From positions 617,775,800-617,839,799 of the forward strand of contig OZ010791.1 of the NCBI GenBank assembly GCA_963932465.1: DNA of 64,000 nt. Direction: 5' to 3'. The position numbers and the translations under genes were made by a program. Of the stretch, positions 11,485 to 22,447 are shown one piece after another; within the stretch, counting starts at the first letter, position 1; each line of letters begins with the position of its first letter. The notes below the pieces were generated by a model. That model was not told the DNA's origin. It saw nothing but the letters and a program-made list of their open reading frames with translations, and did no database searches. The stretch is from Maratus speciosus. Taxonomy: Eukaryota; Arthropoda; Arachnida; Araneae; Salticidae.

Positions 11485-12009
11485 TTACCATAGAGTTCCA
11501 TTGCAAACCTACTTGCTTATAGAAAATCAACAAATTGAGATATTTTAATGCTACAAAAACTAATATTAGCTTAAGGGATTATATTAATTTTTTCTTTGAT
11601 GACCTAAGTAGGAATTGACTTTAAAAACAAAATTTTTATATTACTTGTTCGTTAATGAGATCATGATGCTTTGCGACAGATTTTTCTTAACCTTTCTCAC
11701 ATATTTTTCTAGCAATTTTTAGTTCTTGTTAGTCTTTAAACTGCAGAAAATGGGTAAAAATCGCTAACAACCAGGTTGGAAACAAGCGGTCCCTTCAACC
11801 AATAAGTACTAAAAAAGCAAAACAAACAAAAAACCTGCAGAACATAATGTAAAAGATAAAAATAAATTATAATTTCAGTACATTAATTAAGAAAGATAAC
11901 TGAAGCAATGTTTTACTTAATATAAAATATAATATCAGACAAATACATTTACTTCCATTTTATTTTTCTTGCATTTAGGGTAACAAAATCGTTTATTATT
12001 TTATGTGTA

Positions 12010-14786
12010 AAGATTGTGACACACTGAATTTTATAGAAAGTAAATTCAGGTTGCTTAATCTCTCGACTCATAGTAGATCTTGTAGTTTTTTACTATTTTA
12101 TTGTTACTGGAATACTTATAAATTATGTACGCTGTCTCCATGTTTTTGTAATTCCTTGTTTTCCCAAAGTTAAAATTATGGAGCAACTAAAGGATTTCTG
12201 AATGATCCATTTTATAAAAGTTCTTATATAATGGTAGAAATAAGGTTTTCGCCTTTAAAACCTCGCTTAACAATTCAAGTCCATTCAAGTGAGCAATAAA
12301 GGGCAAGGTCCAGACAATATTAACAGATTTTCGATAACTGATTTTAGATTCACACCAGCCAGAAAATCAAATTCTTGTTTTACATTTCTAAGTTTCTGAA
12401 ACCTCCAGTTCAGTTGCACGGTTATAGTGTCTCTACGTAACACGAGATCCTTCACGTTCATATAAATTCCCACTTTCATCAGAAGCTTCGTAGTCAAATT
12501 GTTCTGCGAATTTTACGTTTTCTGTTTTGCTCAAATAAGGACTCTACATTTACAGACATAACCAAATCTTCGCTTTCTTGTTCAAAAATTTCCTCTCTTA
12601 TTGTCTAAAATGTGTTTTTTAGTGTTTCAATCAGTTTGCTGGCGATCAAAACATTGATAGTTTTTTTTTCTTCTTTTTTTTCGTGAGAATAATATTAACT
12701 TTTTCTATTTCATTTAAAATGCTGTGTCAAACTAGTAGGCCGTAAATAAAGGGGAATTTCTTTATTTGCTTTATTAAGCTTTTTGCTCCTGAGTAAGTTT
12801 ACTCATTTTACTTCATTTCTATAAGGTCTTCCAGAGTTTTTAAAATCTGTGGTAATTGTTTGTAAACTGCAGATATAGCTTTATTTTTTTCATGACCATA
12901 GAGTATCGCAATGTTTCTTTAAATAAACTGATAAGTGGGACATACGTATATCCCATCTTTCAGTAGAAGAGAAGAAAAAACAAACACATTTTATGCATTT
13001 CCGGACATTTTTGGACATACACCAGCAGCACGAACTCAAAGTTTAGAGAATGTGCAGAACATGGTAAAAAATAGACGAATTTATTTACTTCGATGATTCG
13101 AGCTTACACAACATTATATTGGGAAGCCATATTTGCACCATATCACAACATTGAACTCTGAATGGTTGATATTGGTATTGTTTATGACGGCCGATTATCT
13201 ACAAGTTGGATATAGTAGGCCGGAGTGGGATGGGATTGTCCTCTGTAAGGTCCTCCTAAGGGAACCTAACCCGTATTTACGCAAGGTTCGAAGAAAACTA
13301 CGGACAATTTCGTACGATTAGGCTGACGTGCGCGATTGGGTCGAACTCAGCACCTCCTGTTTACCGTCTTTGATAACAGAACCTCTCGTGCAGCTGTGAA
13401 TGTCGAGATTGTTGGACATTAGCTCATCTTGAATTTCTTATGCTAATTTTGTCCTTTTTTTTCTTCTTTTTTTTTTTACTTGATGTAGTCAAGAAACCTT
13501 TCCACGAATGAAAATTTTCTATTTTCGGTATCGTATAATTTGCGTCATTTGTTCTTTGTGAGGTGTACTGGATTCCTAAACTGGACTGTGTTTTTAAAAT
13601 TCAGTAACTTGCAAATGGTTACAATTATTAAAAGAAATTCTTGCAGAGAGTTATGTAAGATATTAGAAGTATTTTTACTGCGGTTCTTGGTTTTAGTTCC
13701 AAATAGCAGAGATAGCTGGCAAGCAATAAGCACTCAATGGAGGTCTAAACTGAAATCCCCTAGCATCATACGAAGGTAGAAGGTTAAATATATATAGAAA
13801 AGGCCCCTAAAAATAAGATTGTATTGGAGAATGAGACCCACTCCATTACATTTAGCCTCCTCTTTCCGCATCAGTGTTGGGCGATTTCGGTTTTGGCCTT
13901 GATTGAGCACCTATGGCGCTAGATGTTGTCTTTATAGTGCTTGTGTAGTTATACATTGCTGGCATAGTTGTCAATTCAGTATAAACTTGATTGATTTACG
14001 CGAATATGGTTTAATAAAGTATACTGCTGTAACCTGAATTGACTATAAACCTGTTTAATTCGTCAACAAATCATCGATATTTATGTTGTAATGTGAAATT
14101 GTAAAACTGCAGTATAAGAATTGAAAAAGTCATTTGTAACGCGAGCAGCTAGTGGATTTGGTCTGCCCGTTGGGATTGCACTATCACTCTAAAGCGTAAG
14201 CTGAGTTCCCGAGGTGGTCATCCCTGCTTGCAGCGCCATCTATAGTTGCTATTTGGAACTAAAGTCGGGAATCTAGGTAAAAAAATACTGACATTTTACA
14301 TTACCTTCCCGCAATTTTTTTTTAAATAGCTGTCACCGTTTACAGGTTATTGAATTTTAAAAACAGTCAGTCCATTTTAGGACACTCGGTATATGGAGTG
14401 CGATCGAACGAAATTGAAAAATACCTTCCTCTATTAATTTCTTCTACAATCGTTTTTCTTACTTCATTGGCGAGAAAGTTCACAATTTCATCCTGAATAT
14501 ATTTTGCCATTCATCTTTTTCACTTTCAACAATTTTCACTTTAGCTCTTTTGAAATTTGTTGTCGATTATATGATTTAATTTTAGACGCCTCTCAAGTTT
14601 CTTTTAGCGAATGCATGCATTCCTGTGTTCTAGAGCATTTTTATGCTCAGGAAGTTTAAGATTTAATTTCTTCCACATGAAAAACCCACAATCTGGATTG
14701 GCTAACTTTGGAGGGCGATCATGATAATTGGTGAATAGTAAAAAGAGAAAACAAAATATAGTGATTCCCTTAATTAAGTTATCCAA
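12010..14786 (-). pseudogene. ZMYM1/TTF-type hAT transposase remnant
   Basis: Three fragments lie in transposase order on the minus strand. At 14786-14604, FCFLFLLF followed by GFFMWKKLNLKLPEHKNALE and HRNAC matches the N-terminal zinc-finger region (Trp, then the His-x4-5-His/Cys tail). At 12497-12285, a stretch with QLNWRFQKLRNVKQEFDFL resembles the helical middle of these proteins. At about 12120-12010, KIVKNY-like, RSTMSRE and LSNL segments in shifted frames match the C-terminal hAT dimerisation region. Stops and frameshifts separate them. Several unrelated short insertions lie between. Assignment rests on recalled family patterns, not a search. Confidence 0.6.
13100..13425 (-). repeat. 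Possible tRNA-derived SINE inside the hAT element
   Basis: Read on the minus strand, 13420-13340 contains an A-box-like stretch near GCACGAGAGGTTCTG and a B-box-like GAGTTCGACCC about 40 nt later. A body with a GGTTCCCTTAGGAGG-like stretch follows. It is noticeably more GC-rich than the surrounding hAT sequence. No tail or flanking duplication was confirmed, so this is tentative. Confidence 0.3.
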
Positions 14787-15396
14787 TAAGCCGCAATCAC
14801 CGTTAATAATTTCTCCACTAGGTATAATTTTCTTGAACGTTAGTTTGGAAAATTGTAGTCCTTATGCAATCGCAGATTTCATGTAATCAGCATTTTCATC
14901 CTGTGCTGGACCTTTTTTTAACAGCAAAGTAATGACCGAATGACTATAAGAATGATCCCATAGTGGAATCAGAATAGGTTAGCAATTCATATTCACTGAG
15001 TGTGGCAGGTGGCAGAAACTTTCGTATACGATGTAAAGAGCCCGCAGAGAGCAAAAGTTTAAGAAACACCGAAATAAAATATCACAAAAGTATATTATAA
15101 AATCATCAGATCTAAAGAGCTCACTGAAAAGTAAATAAATGTGAACAACGCAATAATTTTGAAATGAAAAATGTACATACTTCCATTGGGGAAAATATTC
15201 CCGACATGTAAATGTATACATTTAGTTTTACAAAAATATAGAATATCGAAGAGTGAAAAAAAAAAAATTCTAATGAAAATGATCGACGACAATAAAAAAA
15301 AAACGAAATTGGTAGTACAAATTTGGCGCCCCTAAGTTTCCGCGCCCAGGGCGACCGCCCCCATCGCCCCCCCTTTCGCAAGGTGCTGCCCACATG

Positions 15397-15840
15397 TATA
15401 TTTTAAACAGTTCTTTCTATGTAAGCCTCTAATTAGATTGGAGGCGTGAAATTTTGCATATAGCTGAATACCTCACATCAAACGACAAATCATAAAATTT
15501 TGAAAAAGTCGTACATTTAACCTTTTGGGCTCCCACATGTGTATTTTAAACAATTCTTTCTAAGTGAGCCCCTATTTAGATTGGAGGCGTGAAATTTTGC
15601 ATACTTATAGCTCAACATCCCAGATTACGCGTCAAATAATAAATTTTGAAAAAGTTTTATGTTTAACCCTTTCAACTCCAGCTCGTGTATTTTAAGCAAT
15701 TCTTTCTAACTGAGCCCCCAATTAAATTGGAGATTTTAATAGTTGAATACCTCAGACCACACGACAAATCATAAAATCTTTAAAAAGTTTTATATAATAA
15801 TTAACCCCTCCGGGCTCTAACTTGTGTATTTTAAGTAATT
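15397..15840 (+). repeat. ~135 bp tandem modules (type 2) of unit A
   Basis: About three consecutive modules carry a CTCC(C/A)(A/G)C(A/T)TGT-GTATTTTAA block, TTCTTTCTAA-GTGAGCC, ATTGGAGGCGTGAAATTTTG, then ACGACAAATCATAAAAT. The first module of the series is before the hAT element (10690-10820). Unit B keeps one or two more modules (18830-19510), so copy number differs between the duplicated units. Confidence 0.75.
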
Positions 15841-16189
15841 TTTCTAACCTCCGCCCTTTTAACCCGGGGAGAAATTTTCCAACTTTTGCCGACACTTGAA
15901 CCTTCTTTCATATTATGCACCATAGCCTTACATATTTTAGTTCCATTTTTTACTGCCAGGTACGCCTACTGATCTCGGGTGCTATGGGCCCAATCCCCTC
16001 GACTAATATATCTACGGATAGTATGTAAAACGGGTTTTCGTTCGGATAGATGTTTGTTTAGAATCGAGTGTGCCCCCTGGTTGCGAAATGTGGAACTAAC
16101 AGATTTTTCAAAAAGAAAAAGTGTTTTGAAAGGAATATTAAACGAAACCGTTTGTGCTATCTGTGATCACACTTACCCACTTGTTCTAA

Positions 16190-16900
16190 ATTTTGCTGAC
16201 ACTCCTCATGTTACATATTGGAAAGGCCTGTGAACACTTATTCATATTATGCACACACCCCCCCACTTTGCCCCCCACGGGGAACTTTTTTAAATTTAGC
16301 CAAGACCCCTCATGTGACATATCGTTGGAAAGGTCTGTGACTACTTATTGATATTATGCACCTCCGGTGTCCACCCTCCCCATTTTGCCCCCACGGGTGT
16401 ACTTTTCTATATTTAGCCAAGACCCCTCATGTGACATATCGTTGAAAAGGTCTGAGACTACTTATTGATGTTATGCATCTCCGGTAACCGCCCCCCCCCC
16501 CCCACACACACACACACACTTTGCCTGCATGGGGATATTTTTCTAAATTTAGCCGAGACCCCTCATGTGACATATTGTTGGAAAGGTCTGTGACCACTTA
16601 CTCATTTTATGCACCTCCCGCGGTCCTCTCCCCCCAACTTTGTCCCATGGGGGCCATTTCTATAAATTTAGCCGGGAACTTTCATGTGACTTTTCTAAAT
16701 TTACCAGAGACCCCCTTGTGATATATTGTCGGAAAGGTCTGAGACCACTTACCCACGTTATGCACCTCCCGCGCCCCTCCCCCCACTTTGCCCCCCACTG
16801 GGAGGGCATTTTTATAAATTCAGATCGAGATCCCTCATGTGCCATGTGACATATAGTTGGAAAGGCCTAATGCCCCATGACGACTTATTCCTATTATGCT
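16190..16900 (+). repeat. ~120 bp tandem modules (type 1) of unit A
   Basis: Six or so modules share AAATTTAGCC(A/G)AGACCCCTC, ATGTGACATATCGTTGGAAA, GGTCTGTGAC, ACTTATTCATATTATGCACC and a C-rich stretch ending CACTTTGCCCCCACGGG. A CA/C-run microsatellite lies at 16490-16518. Unit B has fewer modules (19870-20450). Confidence 0.75.
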
Positions 16901-17086
16901 GCTGCTGTGCTCCTCCCCTCACCTTGACCCCCCCCCCCAGGGATCCGGTTCGAGATTATTTTTTTACAACATTTTATAGTCCGTGCACACCACGCCTGCT
17001 ATACAGTGCCTTATATAGCGGGAAGGCAGTTCGAGATGTCATATTACAAGATTACGTATAAATTAGAGGCCCCGACTAAAGGAAGG

Positions 17087-17115
17087 GCCCGCTAGCGGGC
17101 GAAACCACTTAGTCC
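17087..17115 (+). other. Helitron-like 3' hairpin in unit A
   Basis: GCCCGCTAGCGGGC is a perfect palindrome followed by GAAACCA and CTTAGT. Helitrons typically end in a short GC hairpin about 10 nt before CTRR; here the final tetranucleotide is CTTAG rather than CTAG. The same hairpin occurs at 20639-20652 in unit B, and at 54979-54992 followed by a proper CTAGT. That suggests that part of the unit descends from a Helitron end. Confidence 0.45.
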
Positions 17116-18829
17116 TTATTAACGCCGACTCATACCAGTTTACCTGCAGACGATTCTTGATAATTTTATGAAGTATAAAAGCAGTTGGCAAACTGGAGTC
17201 ATCGAGAAAATATTTACACAATCGAAAACTATCGAGATGTCCATACAATCGAGAGAATCGAGAAAAACATCTCGTTATCGCCCATCACTAACGTAGATGG
17301 AATATGCTCATTCATTTCTCTCTCGCTCTCTCTCTCTCTCGCACCTCAACTAAAGTCTGCTCGATGCAAACCTTTCGTTTATCTCGAGAGATACCTCTCC
17401 TCCATGAAAACCTCTCGCTTACCTCGAGAGATACCTCTCCTCGATGAAAACCTCTCGCTTACCTCGAGATATGTCTTCTCGGTTCTAACTAAGGCCGAGA
17501 ATGGGAAATCACTTTTCTTCCATTCTCGACATATTACTCTCGATGATTGTCAAGAAAACTGATTTCTCGTTCTCGGTCAAGAAGGGCCGAGAAGAGATAT
17601 CGAGGGGAGAGCTGGAAAGAGAGATAGGTATGACATTGAGCAGTGAAATGATGGAGCTTTCCGATAAATATTATGTATTAAATAAAAAAAATTCAGACAG
17701 AGATTGGTGAGTTTCGGGGGGCGCAAGAGTGGACACACGGGGGGGGGGGGGAATTTCAAATTTTTACCGAACACGTCATATGATACATCATTGGAATTTG
17801 ACAACCCTTTCATATTAGGAAACTTTCTCCCATTCACAGTTGAATTTCAGGATGCGGGGGGTGAGGGTGTGCGCGGACAAATCTTTAAAACTGTAGCGAT
17901 ATCTAGAATAATTATCATTTAAATGGGGTTTTTGTCGGAGCCTTCAGAAAAATAATACTTATTAAATATAAAAATATGAAGAGTTGGCGGAATTCCGGGA
18001 GTATTCAAGGGGCGTGAGAGTGGACCCACAGGGGTGCAATTTTCAAACTTTTATGAAACCTCTCATGTGATATATCTTCGGAAATCTTTCTGACTACTCT
18101 TTCATATTATGAACCTTTCTTCCCCCAAAATTGAATTTTGGGGGTGGGGAGGGGCGGACAAATTTTTAAAACCGTAGCGATTTCTATGATAAATAGCATT
18201 TCAGATGTGAATTTTTTTTATGGGGTCTTCCGCTATTTATTATTTATTAAACATAAAAATTTTGAAAGTGGGGGCTGCATCAATTCCGGGGCGAAAGAGG
18301 GGACCCACTGGGGAGAGGGGTCGGGGAAGCAATTTTCAGACATTTTTGAACCCGTCATGTGACATATCATAGAAAAGCTCTTGGATAACTCTTTCATATT
18401 ATGAGACTTTCGTCTCAACCTCACCAATTTTGCTCTCACTGTGAGAGGGGGGAGGGGGGGTCGTTTTCAAAATTTTTTGCATTCTCATCATTTTAGATCG
18501 GATTTTTTTACGGAGCCACCCGGTATTATTTATAATACATGAAATTTCAAAAAGTTGGGTTGTATTCCAGGGAGTGCGGTAGTTGGCCCCTTGGGGTGGG
18601 GGGGGGGGAGCACTTTCCTAACTTTTGTCGACACTCTTCATGTGATACATCATTAGAAAATCCACTTATTCATATTATGCACCTACATGCCCCTTTCCCC
18701 ACTTTGACACCGGGGCATTTTTAGGGTTTCGTTCATCTGACGAAACCCTATTCGTCTCGCTCCCCTGTCGGTCTGTCTGTCTGTCCGTCCGTCCGTCCGT
18801 CTGACTGTCTGTCACAGAGCCCGTTCTCA

Positions 18830-19510
18830 GAAACTATACATGTTGGAGACTTGAAATTTTGCATACTTATAGATGAACACCACACATCATACGACAAATC
18901 GTAAAATTTTGAAAAAGTCGTACATTTAACCCTTTGGGCTCCCACATGTATATTTTAAACAGTTCTTTCTATGTAAGCCTCTAATTAGATTGGAGGCGTG
19001 AAATTTTGCATATAGCTGAATACCTCACATCAAACGACAAATCATAAAATTTTGAAAAAGTCGTACATTTAACCTTTTGGGCTCCCACATGTGTATTTTA
19101 AACAATTCTTTCTAAGTGAGCCCCTATTTAGATTGGAGGCGTGAAATTTTGCATACTTATAGCTCAACATCCCAGATTACGCGTCAAATAATAAATTTTG
19201 AAAAAGTTTTATGTTTAACCCTTTCAACTCCAGCTCGTGTATTTTAAGCAATTCTTTCTAACTGAGCCCCCAATTAAATTGGAGATTTTAAATTTTGCAT
19301 ACTTATACTACACCTGAGGCCAAGCGACAAATCATAAAATCTTGAAAAAGTCTTACGTCTAACCCTTTGAGCTACCACACATGTATAATTAAGTTGGAGC
19401 CATGAAATTTACATACGTATAGTTGAATACCTCAGACCACACGACAAATCATAAAATCTTTAAAGAGTTTTATATAATAATTAACCCCTCCGGGCTCTAA
19501 CTTGTGTATT
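18830..19510 (+). repeat. ~135 bp tandem modules (type 2) of unit B
   Basis: Five modules built on CCACATGT-ATTTTAA, TTGGAGGCGTGAAATTTTGC, ATACTTATAG and CGACAAATCATAAAAT(T/C)TTGA. One of them (about 19290-19430) has no counterpart in unit A, so a module was gained or lost after the duplication. Confidence 0.75.
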
Positions 19511-20638
19511 TTAAGTAATTTTTCTAACCTCCGCCCTTTTAACCCGGAGAGAAATTTTCCAACTTTTGCCGACACTTGAACCTTCTTTCATATTATGCAC
19601 CATAGCCTTACATATTTTAGTTCCATTTTTTACTGCCAGGTGCGCCTACTGATCTCGGGTGCTATGGGCCCAATCCCCTCGACTAATATATCTACGGATA
19701 GTATGTAAAACGGGTTTTCGTTCGGATAGATGTTTGTTTAGAATCGAGTGTGCCGCCTGGTTGCGAAATGTGGAACTAACAGATTTTTCAAAAAGAAAAA
19801 GTGTTTTGAAAGGAATATTAAACGAAACCCTTTGTGCGATCTGTGATAACACTTACCCACTTGTTCTAAATTTTGCTGACACTCCTCATGTTACATATTG
19901 GAAAGGCCTGTGACCACTTATTCATGTTATTCACCCCCCCCCAACTTTGCCCCGCACGGGGAACTTTTCTAAATTTAGCCAAGACCCCTCATGTGACATA
20001 TCGTTGAAAAGGTCTGAGACTACTTATTGATGTTATGCACCTCCGGTAACCGCCCCCCCCCACACACACACACTTTGCCTCCATGGGGATATTTTTCTAA
20101 ATTTAGCCGAGACACCTCATGTGACATATTGTTGGAAAGGTCTGTGACCACTTACTCATTTTATGCACCTCCCGCGGTCCTCTCCCCCCAACTTTGTCCC
20201 ACGGGGGCCGTTTTTATAAGTTTAGCCGGGAACTTTCATGTGACTTTTCTAAATTTACCAGAGACCCCCTTGTGATATATTGTCGGAAAGGTCTGCGACC
20301 ACTTACCCACGTTATGCACCTCCCGCGCCCCTCCCCCCACTTTGCCCCCACTGGGAGGGCATTTTTATAAATTCAGATCGAGATCCCTCATGTGCCATGT
20401 GACATATAGTTAGAAAGGCCTAATGCCCCATGACGACTTATTCTTATTATGCTGCTGCTGTGCTCCTCCCCTCACCTTGACCCCCCCCCCCAGGTATCCG
20501 GTTCGAGATTATGTTTTACAACATTTTATAGTCCGTGCACACCACGCCTGCTATACAGTGCCTTATATAGCGGGAAGCCAGTTCGAGATGTCATATTACA
20601 AGATTACGTATAAATTAGAGGCCCCGACTAAAGGAAGG

Positions 20639-20665
20639 GCCCGCTAGCGGGCGAAACCACTTAGT
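20639..20665 (+). other. Helitron-like 3' hairpin in unit B
   Basis: The same GCCCGCTAGCGGGC palindrome, GAAACCA and CTTAGT as in unit A. Confidence 0.45.
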
Positions 20666-20984
20666 CCTTATTAACGCCGACTCATTCCAGTTTACCTGCA
20701 GACGATTCTTGATAAATTTATGAAGTATAAAAGCAGTTGGCAAACTGGAGTCATCGAGAAAATATTTACACAATCGAAAACTATCGAGATGTCCATACAA
20801 TCGAGAGAATCGAGAAAAACATCTCGCTATCGCCCATCACTAACGCAGGTCCTTCTTTAACATTGCTGCATTAAGCTGTCCCCATCCGCTACTAACAAAT
20901 CCCCAATCTGGTAAAATTATATTAAAAATAATTCTGTAAAAAATTTCCGATTGGTAGTGAGTTGAATGAAATGTATTCATTAAA

Positions 20985-21535
20985 TTTAAGTCATTGTGAA
21001 TTAGGTTGATGGCCAGAAATTAGCCATTCGAGAGTTTAAAAAATAAAAGATTTTATCATATTTTATGTTCCGACTTAAATAAATATTTCCATAACAACAA
21101 AAATTAAATTTCTCATCTTTGTGAGCAAAAAACAACCACCTGAAATTAATTATCGTGTCAATATTATATATTAATTAGTTAAAGAAAAACGATGATATTG
21201 TCTTAGACACAAACTGATATGTGTACGCAACATCAGGAAGAAAAAATATATATCCCTGTCTAAAGTACAAAGATCCAGAAATAGTTTTTAATCTCCGGCT
21301 AAGGAAAGCAAAAGACACAAGGAATCGATTAACATTAATCTTTTATCACAGGCATCGATTAATATTGAATGATAAATGAAAAACCCTTCATCATCGCAAT
21401 TGGTCACCGAAAATAGCAATTTAGTTCCAGATATTAAAACTGTCCACGCGTTACGCTTTTTGATGAATAGCGAAGCACTAATTTTAAAAAATGGAGGGAG
21501 ATTAGACGTCAAAACTTCTTCAAATATTAATTGTT
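20985..21535 (+). repeat. Diverged dispersed repeat, copy 2 (partner at 1417-1975)
   Basis: Aligned with 1417-1975. In this copy the frame from about 21376 stays open for 62 codons (ATGAAAAACCCTTCATC onward), whereas copy 1 has a stop part-way. The acceptor-like tract is less perfect here (TTTTTAATCTCCGG). Old repeat or pseudo-exon; function not recognised. Confidence 0.5.
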
Positions 21536-21753
21536 GGGAGAAAACGCAACGGATTTCGAAATGATTGAAGACTCGGTGGAGAATAGTTTGTCATAAAAGC
21601 GGGAGGTCGTTTATAATTCATTTTTCTTAACTCGTCCAGTGAATTTAATTTAATATTAGAATTAAATCTTTTTAGAGTGACGACCCCGCGACGCAATTTC
21701 ATTTTAATTTTTTTTTTCAGTGAAGCATTTTGAAATTAAACAAAATTTTAGTA
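21536..21753. other. Intergenic sequence, nothing recognised
   Basis: Short AT-rich spacer between the dispersed repeat and the pogo-like element. Confidence 0.4.
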
Positions 21754-21869
21754 CAGTAGAACCTCGATTATCCGAAGTAATTGGGACCGACCATCTTTCG
21801 GAAAATCGAAATTTTCGGATAAGAGGATGCTTCAATTTTAAGATTAAGGAGAAATATATGCGCTATTTC

Positions 21870-22447
21870 TGTTAGTATTTGAATCCCAATGAAAAAAGCG
21901 TGAGTAAGTTATATAAAATTGAGACTTACCCTTCTTCAGGATACTTATCCATTTCGGTGTAAATCCACAATTTATTTGAATACAATATGCATTAGTTAAC
22001 GATAGTTTAATTAGTTGAAGATTGTACCCTCTAATTGCTTTTCATGCCTCCCTCAAATAAAGAAATTGTAGACGATTTGTTATCTCAAATGAATAAGCAG
22101 TGGTAACACTTTAAGCTATTTAATTCACATCGTTTAAATTGTGAAAAAGAGAGAGCATTTTTCATCCCTCTTCTCTTGAACAACTACATTTTCAGAATGA
22201 AAAAATATTTACATTATAAGATAATAAATCAGTAATAATAATTGTAATAGCAATATCATAATAATAATAATAAATCAGTTTAATGTCTATGAGTCACTCA
22301 ACAAGTCATTATCTTTATCAAGGTTTTCAAGGTTAAATACATTTTTCACATTTGAAAAGATTTATGGCTGAGTTGAAATGGCACATTGTTTATGTAACTG
22401 AGGAAATTATCTTTATCACGGCTAATTAGCTTGATTTATATCCATCA
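21870..22447 (-). repeat. copia element 3' LTR
   Basis: 578 bp. In plus-strand orientation it starts TGTTAGTATTTGAATCCC and ends TATATCCATCA; in element orientation it is TGATGG...CTAACA. It matches the 5' LTR except at four positions I could find. The purine-rich AAGGAGGAGT just inside it (22448-22457, minus strand) is a plausible polypurine tract. The gag-pol frame runs into this LTR and reaches TAG at 22424-22422. Confidence 0.93.

Larger units (their letters stand above)
10821..15388 (-). mobile_element. Degraded hAT transposon inserted in unit A
   Basis: A 4568 bp insertion is bounded by a perfect 8 bp duplication, CCCACATG, at 10813-10820 and 15389-15396. The ends are CAGGGCCGTGCGAAG and, inverted, CAGCACCTTGCGAAAG, typical hAT termini. 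Both subterminal regions are G/C-rich and contain GGCGCCCC. Unit B has the uninterrupted target at about 18940-18955, which proves the boundaries. Remnants of a ZMYM1/TTF-type hAT transposase lie on the minus strand. Further small insertions appear to have landed within it. Confidence 0.92.
9203..17290 (+). repeat. Modular ~3.5 kb repeat, tandem unit A (contains hAT insertion)
   Basis: Without the hAT element at 10821-15396, unit A is about 3.5 kb and matches unit B (17299-20842) nearly base for base. ACGCAGGT lies just before it (9195-9202), a variant (ACGTAGAT, 17291-17298) lies between the units, and ACGCAGGT follows unit B. Order of modules: a CT/TCGAGAGA minisatellite (9210-9480); ~150-250 bp modules with CTCATGTGATATATC, TTCATATTATGAACC and G/C runs (9600-10600); a 27 bp imperfect hairpin (10615-10641) and TGTC microsatellite; ~135 bp modules with GGGCTCCCACATG and TTGGAGGCGTGAAATTTTGC (to 15840); a ~240 bp spacer; ~120 bp modules with ACCCCTCATGTGACATATCG and TTATGCACCTCC (16190-16900); a GCCCGCTAGCGGGC hairpin (17087-17100); and an ATCGAGA-rich tail. 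No coding capacity is convincing. Confidence 0.85.
17299..20842 (+). repeat. Modular ~3.5 kb repeat, tandem unit B
   Basis: It follows unit A directly and in the same orientation, with the same module order and only scattered substitutions. It lacks the hAT insertion: GGCTCCCACATGTATATTTT reads through at about 18938-18957. ACGCAGGT follows at 20843-20850. Open frames of 60-125 codons here recur in both units but have repeat-derived sequence, and I do not regard them as genes. Confidence 0.85.

Noticed and set aside
15979..16233. 84-codon frame repeated at 19659-19913 in the tandem units
   Set aside because: It is conserved only because the units are recent duplicates; it has no recognisable domain and an opposite-strand frame is equally open.
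9203..20842. CRISPR-like or classical satellite array
   Set aside because: Modules vary in length and sequence, have no regular spacers, and the genome is eukaryotic; a modular transposable or complex repeat explains it better.
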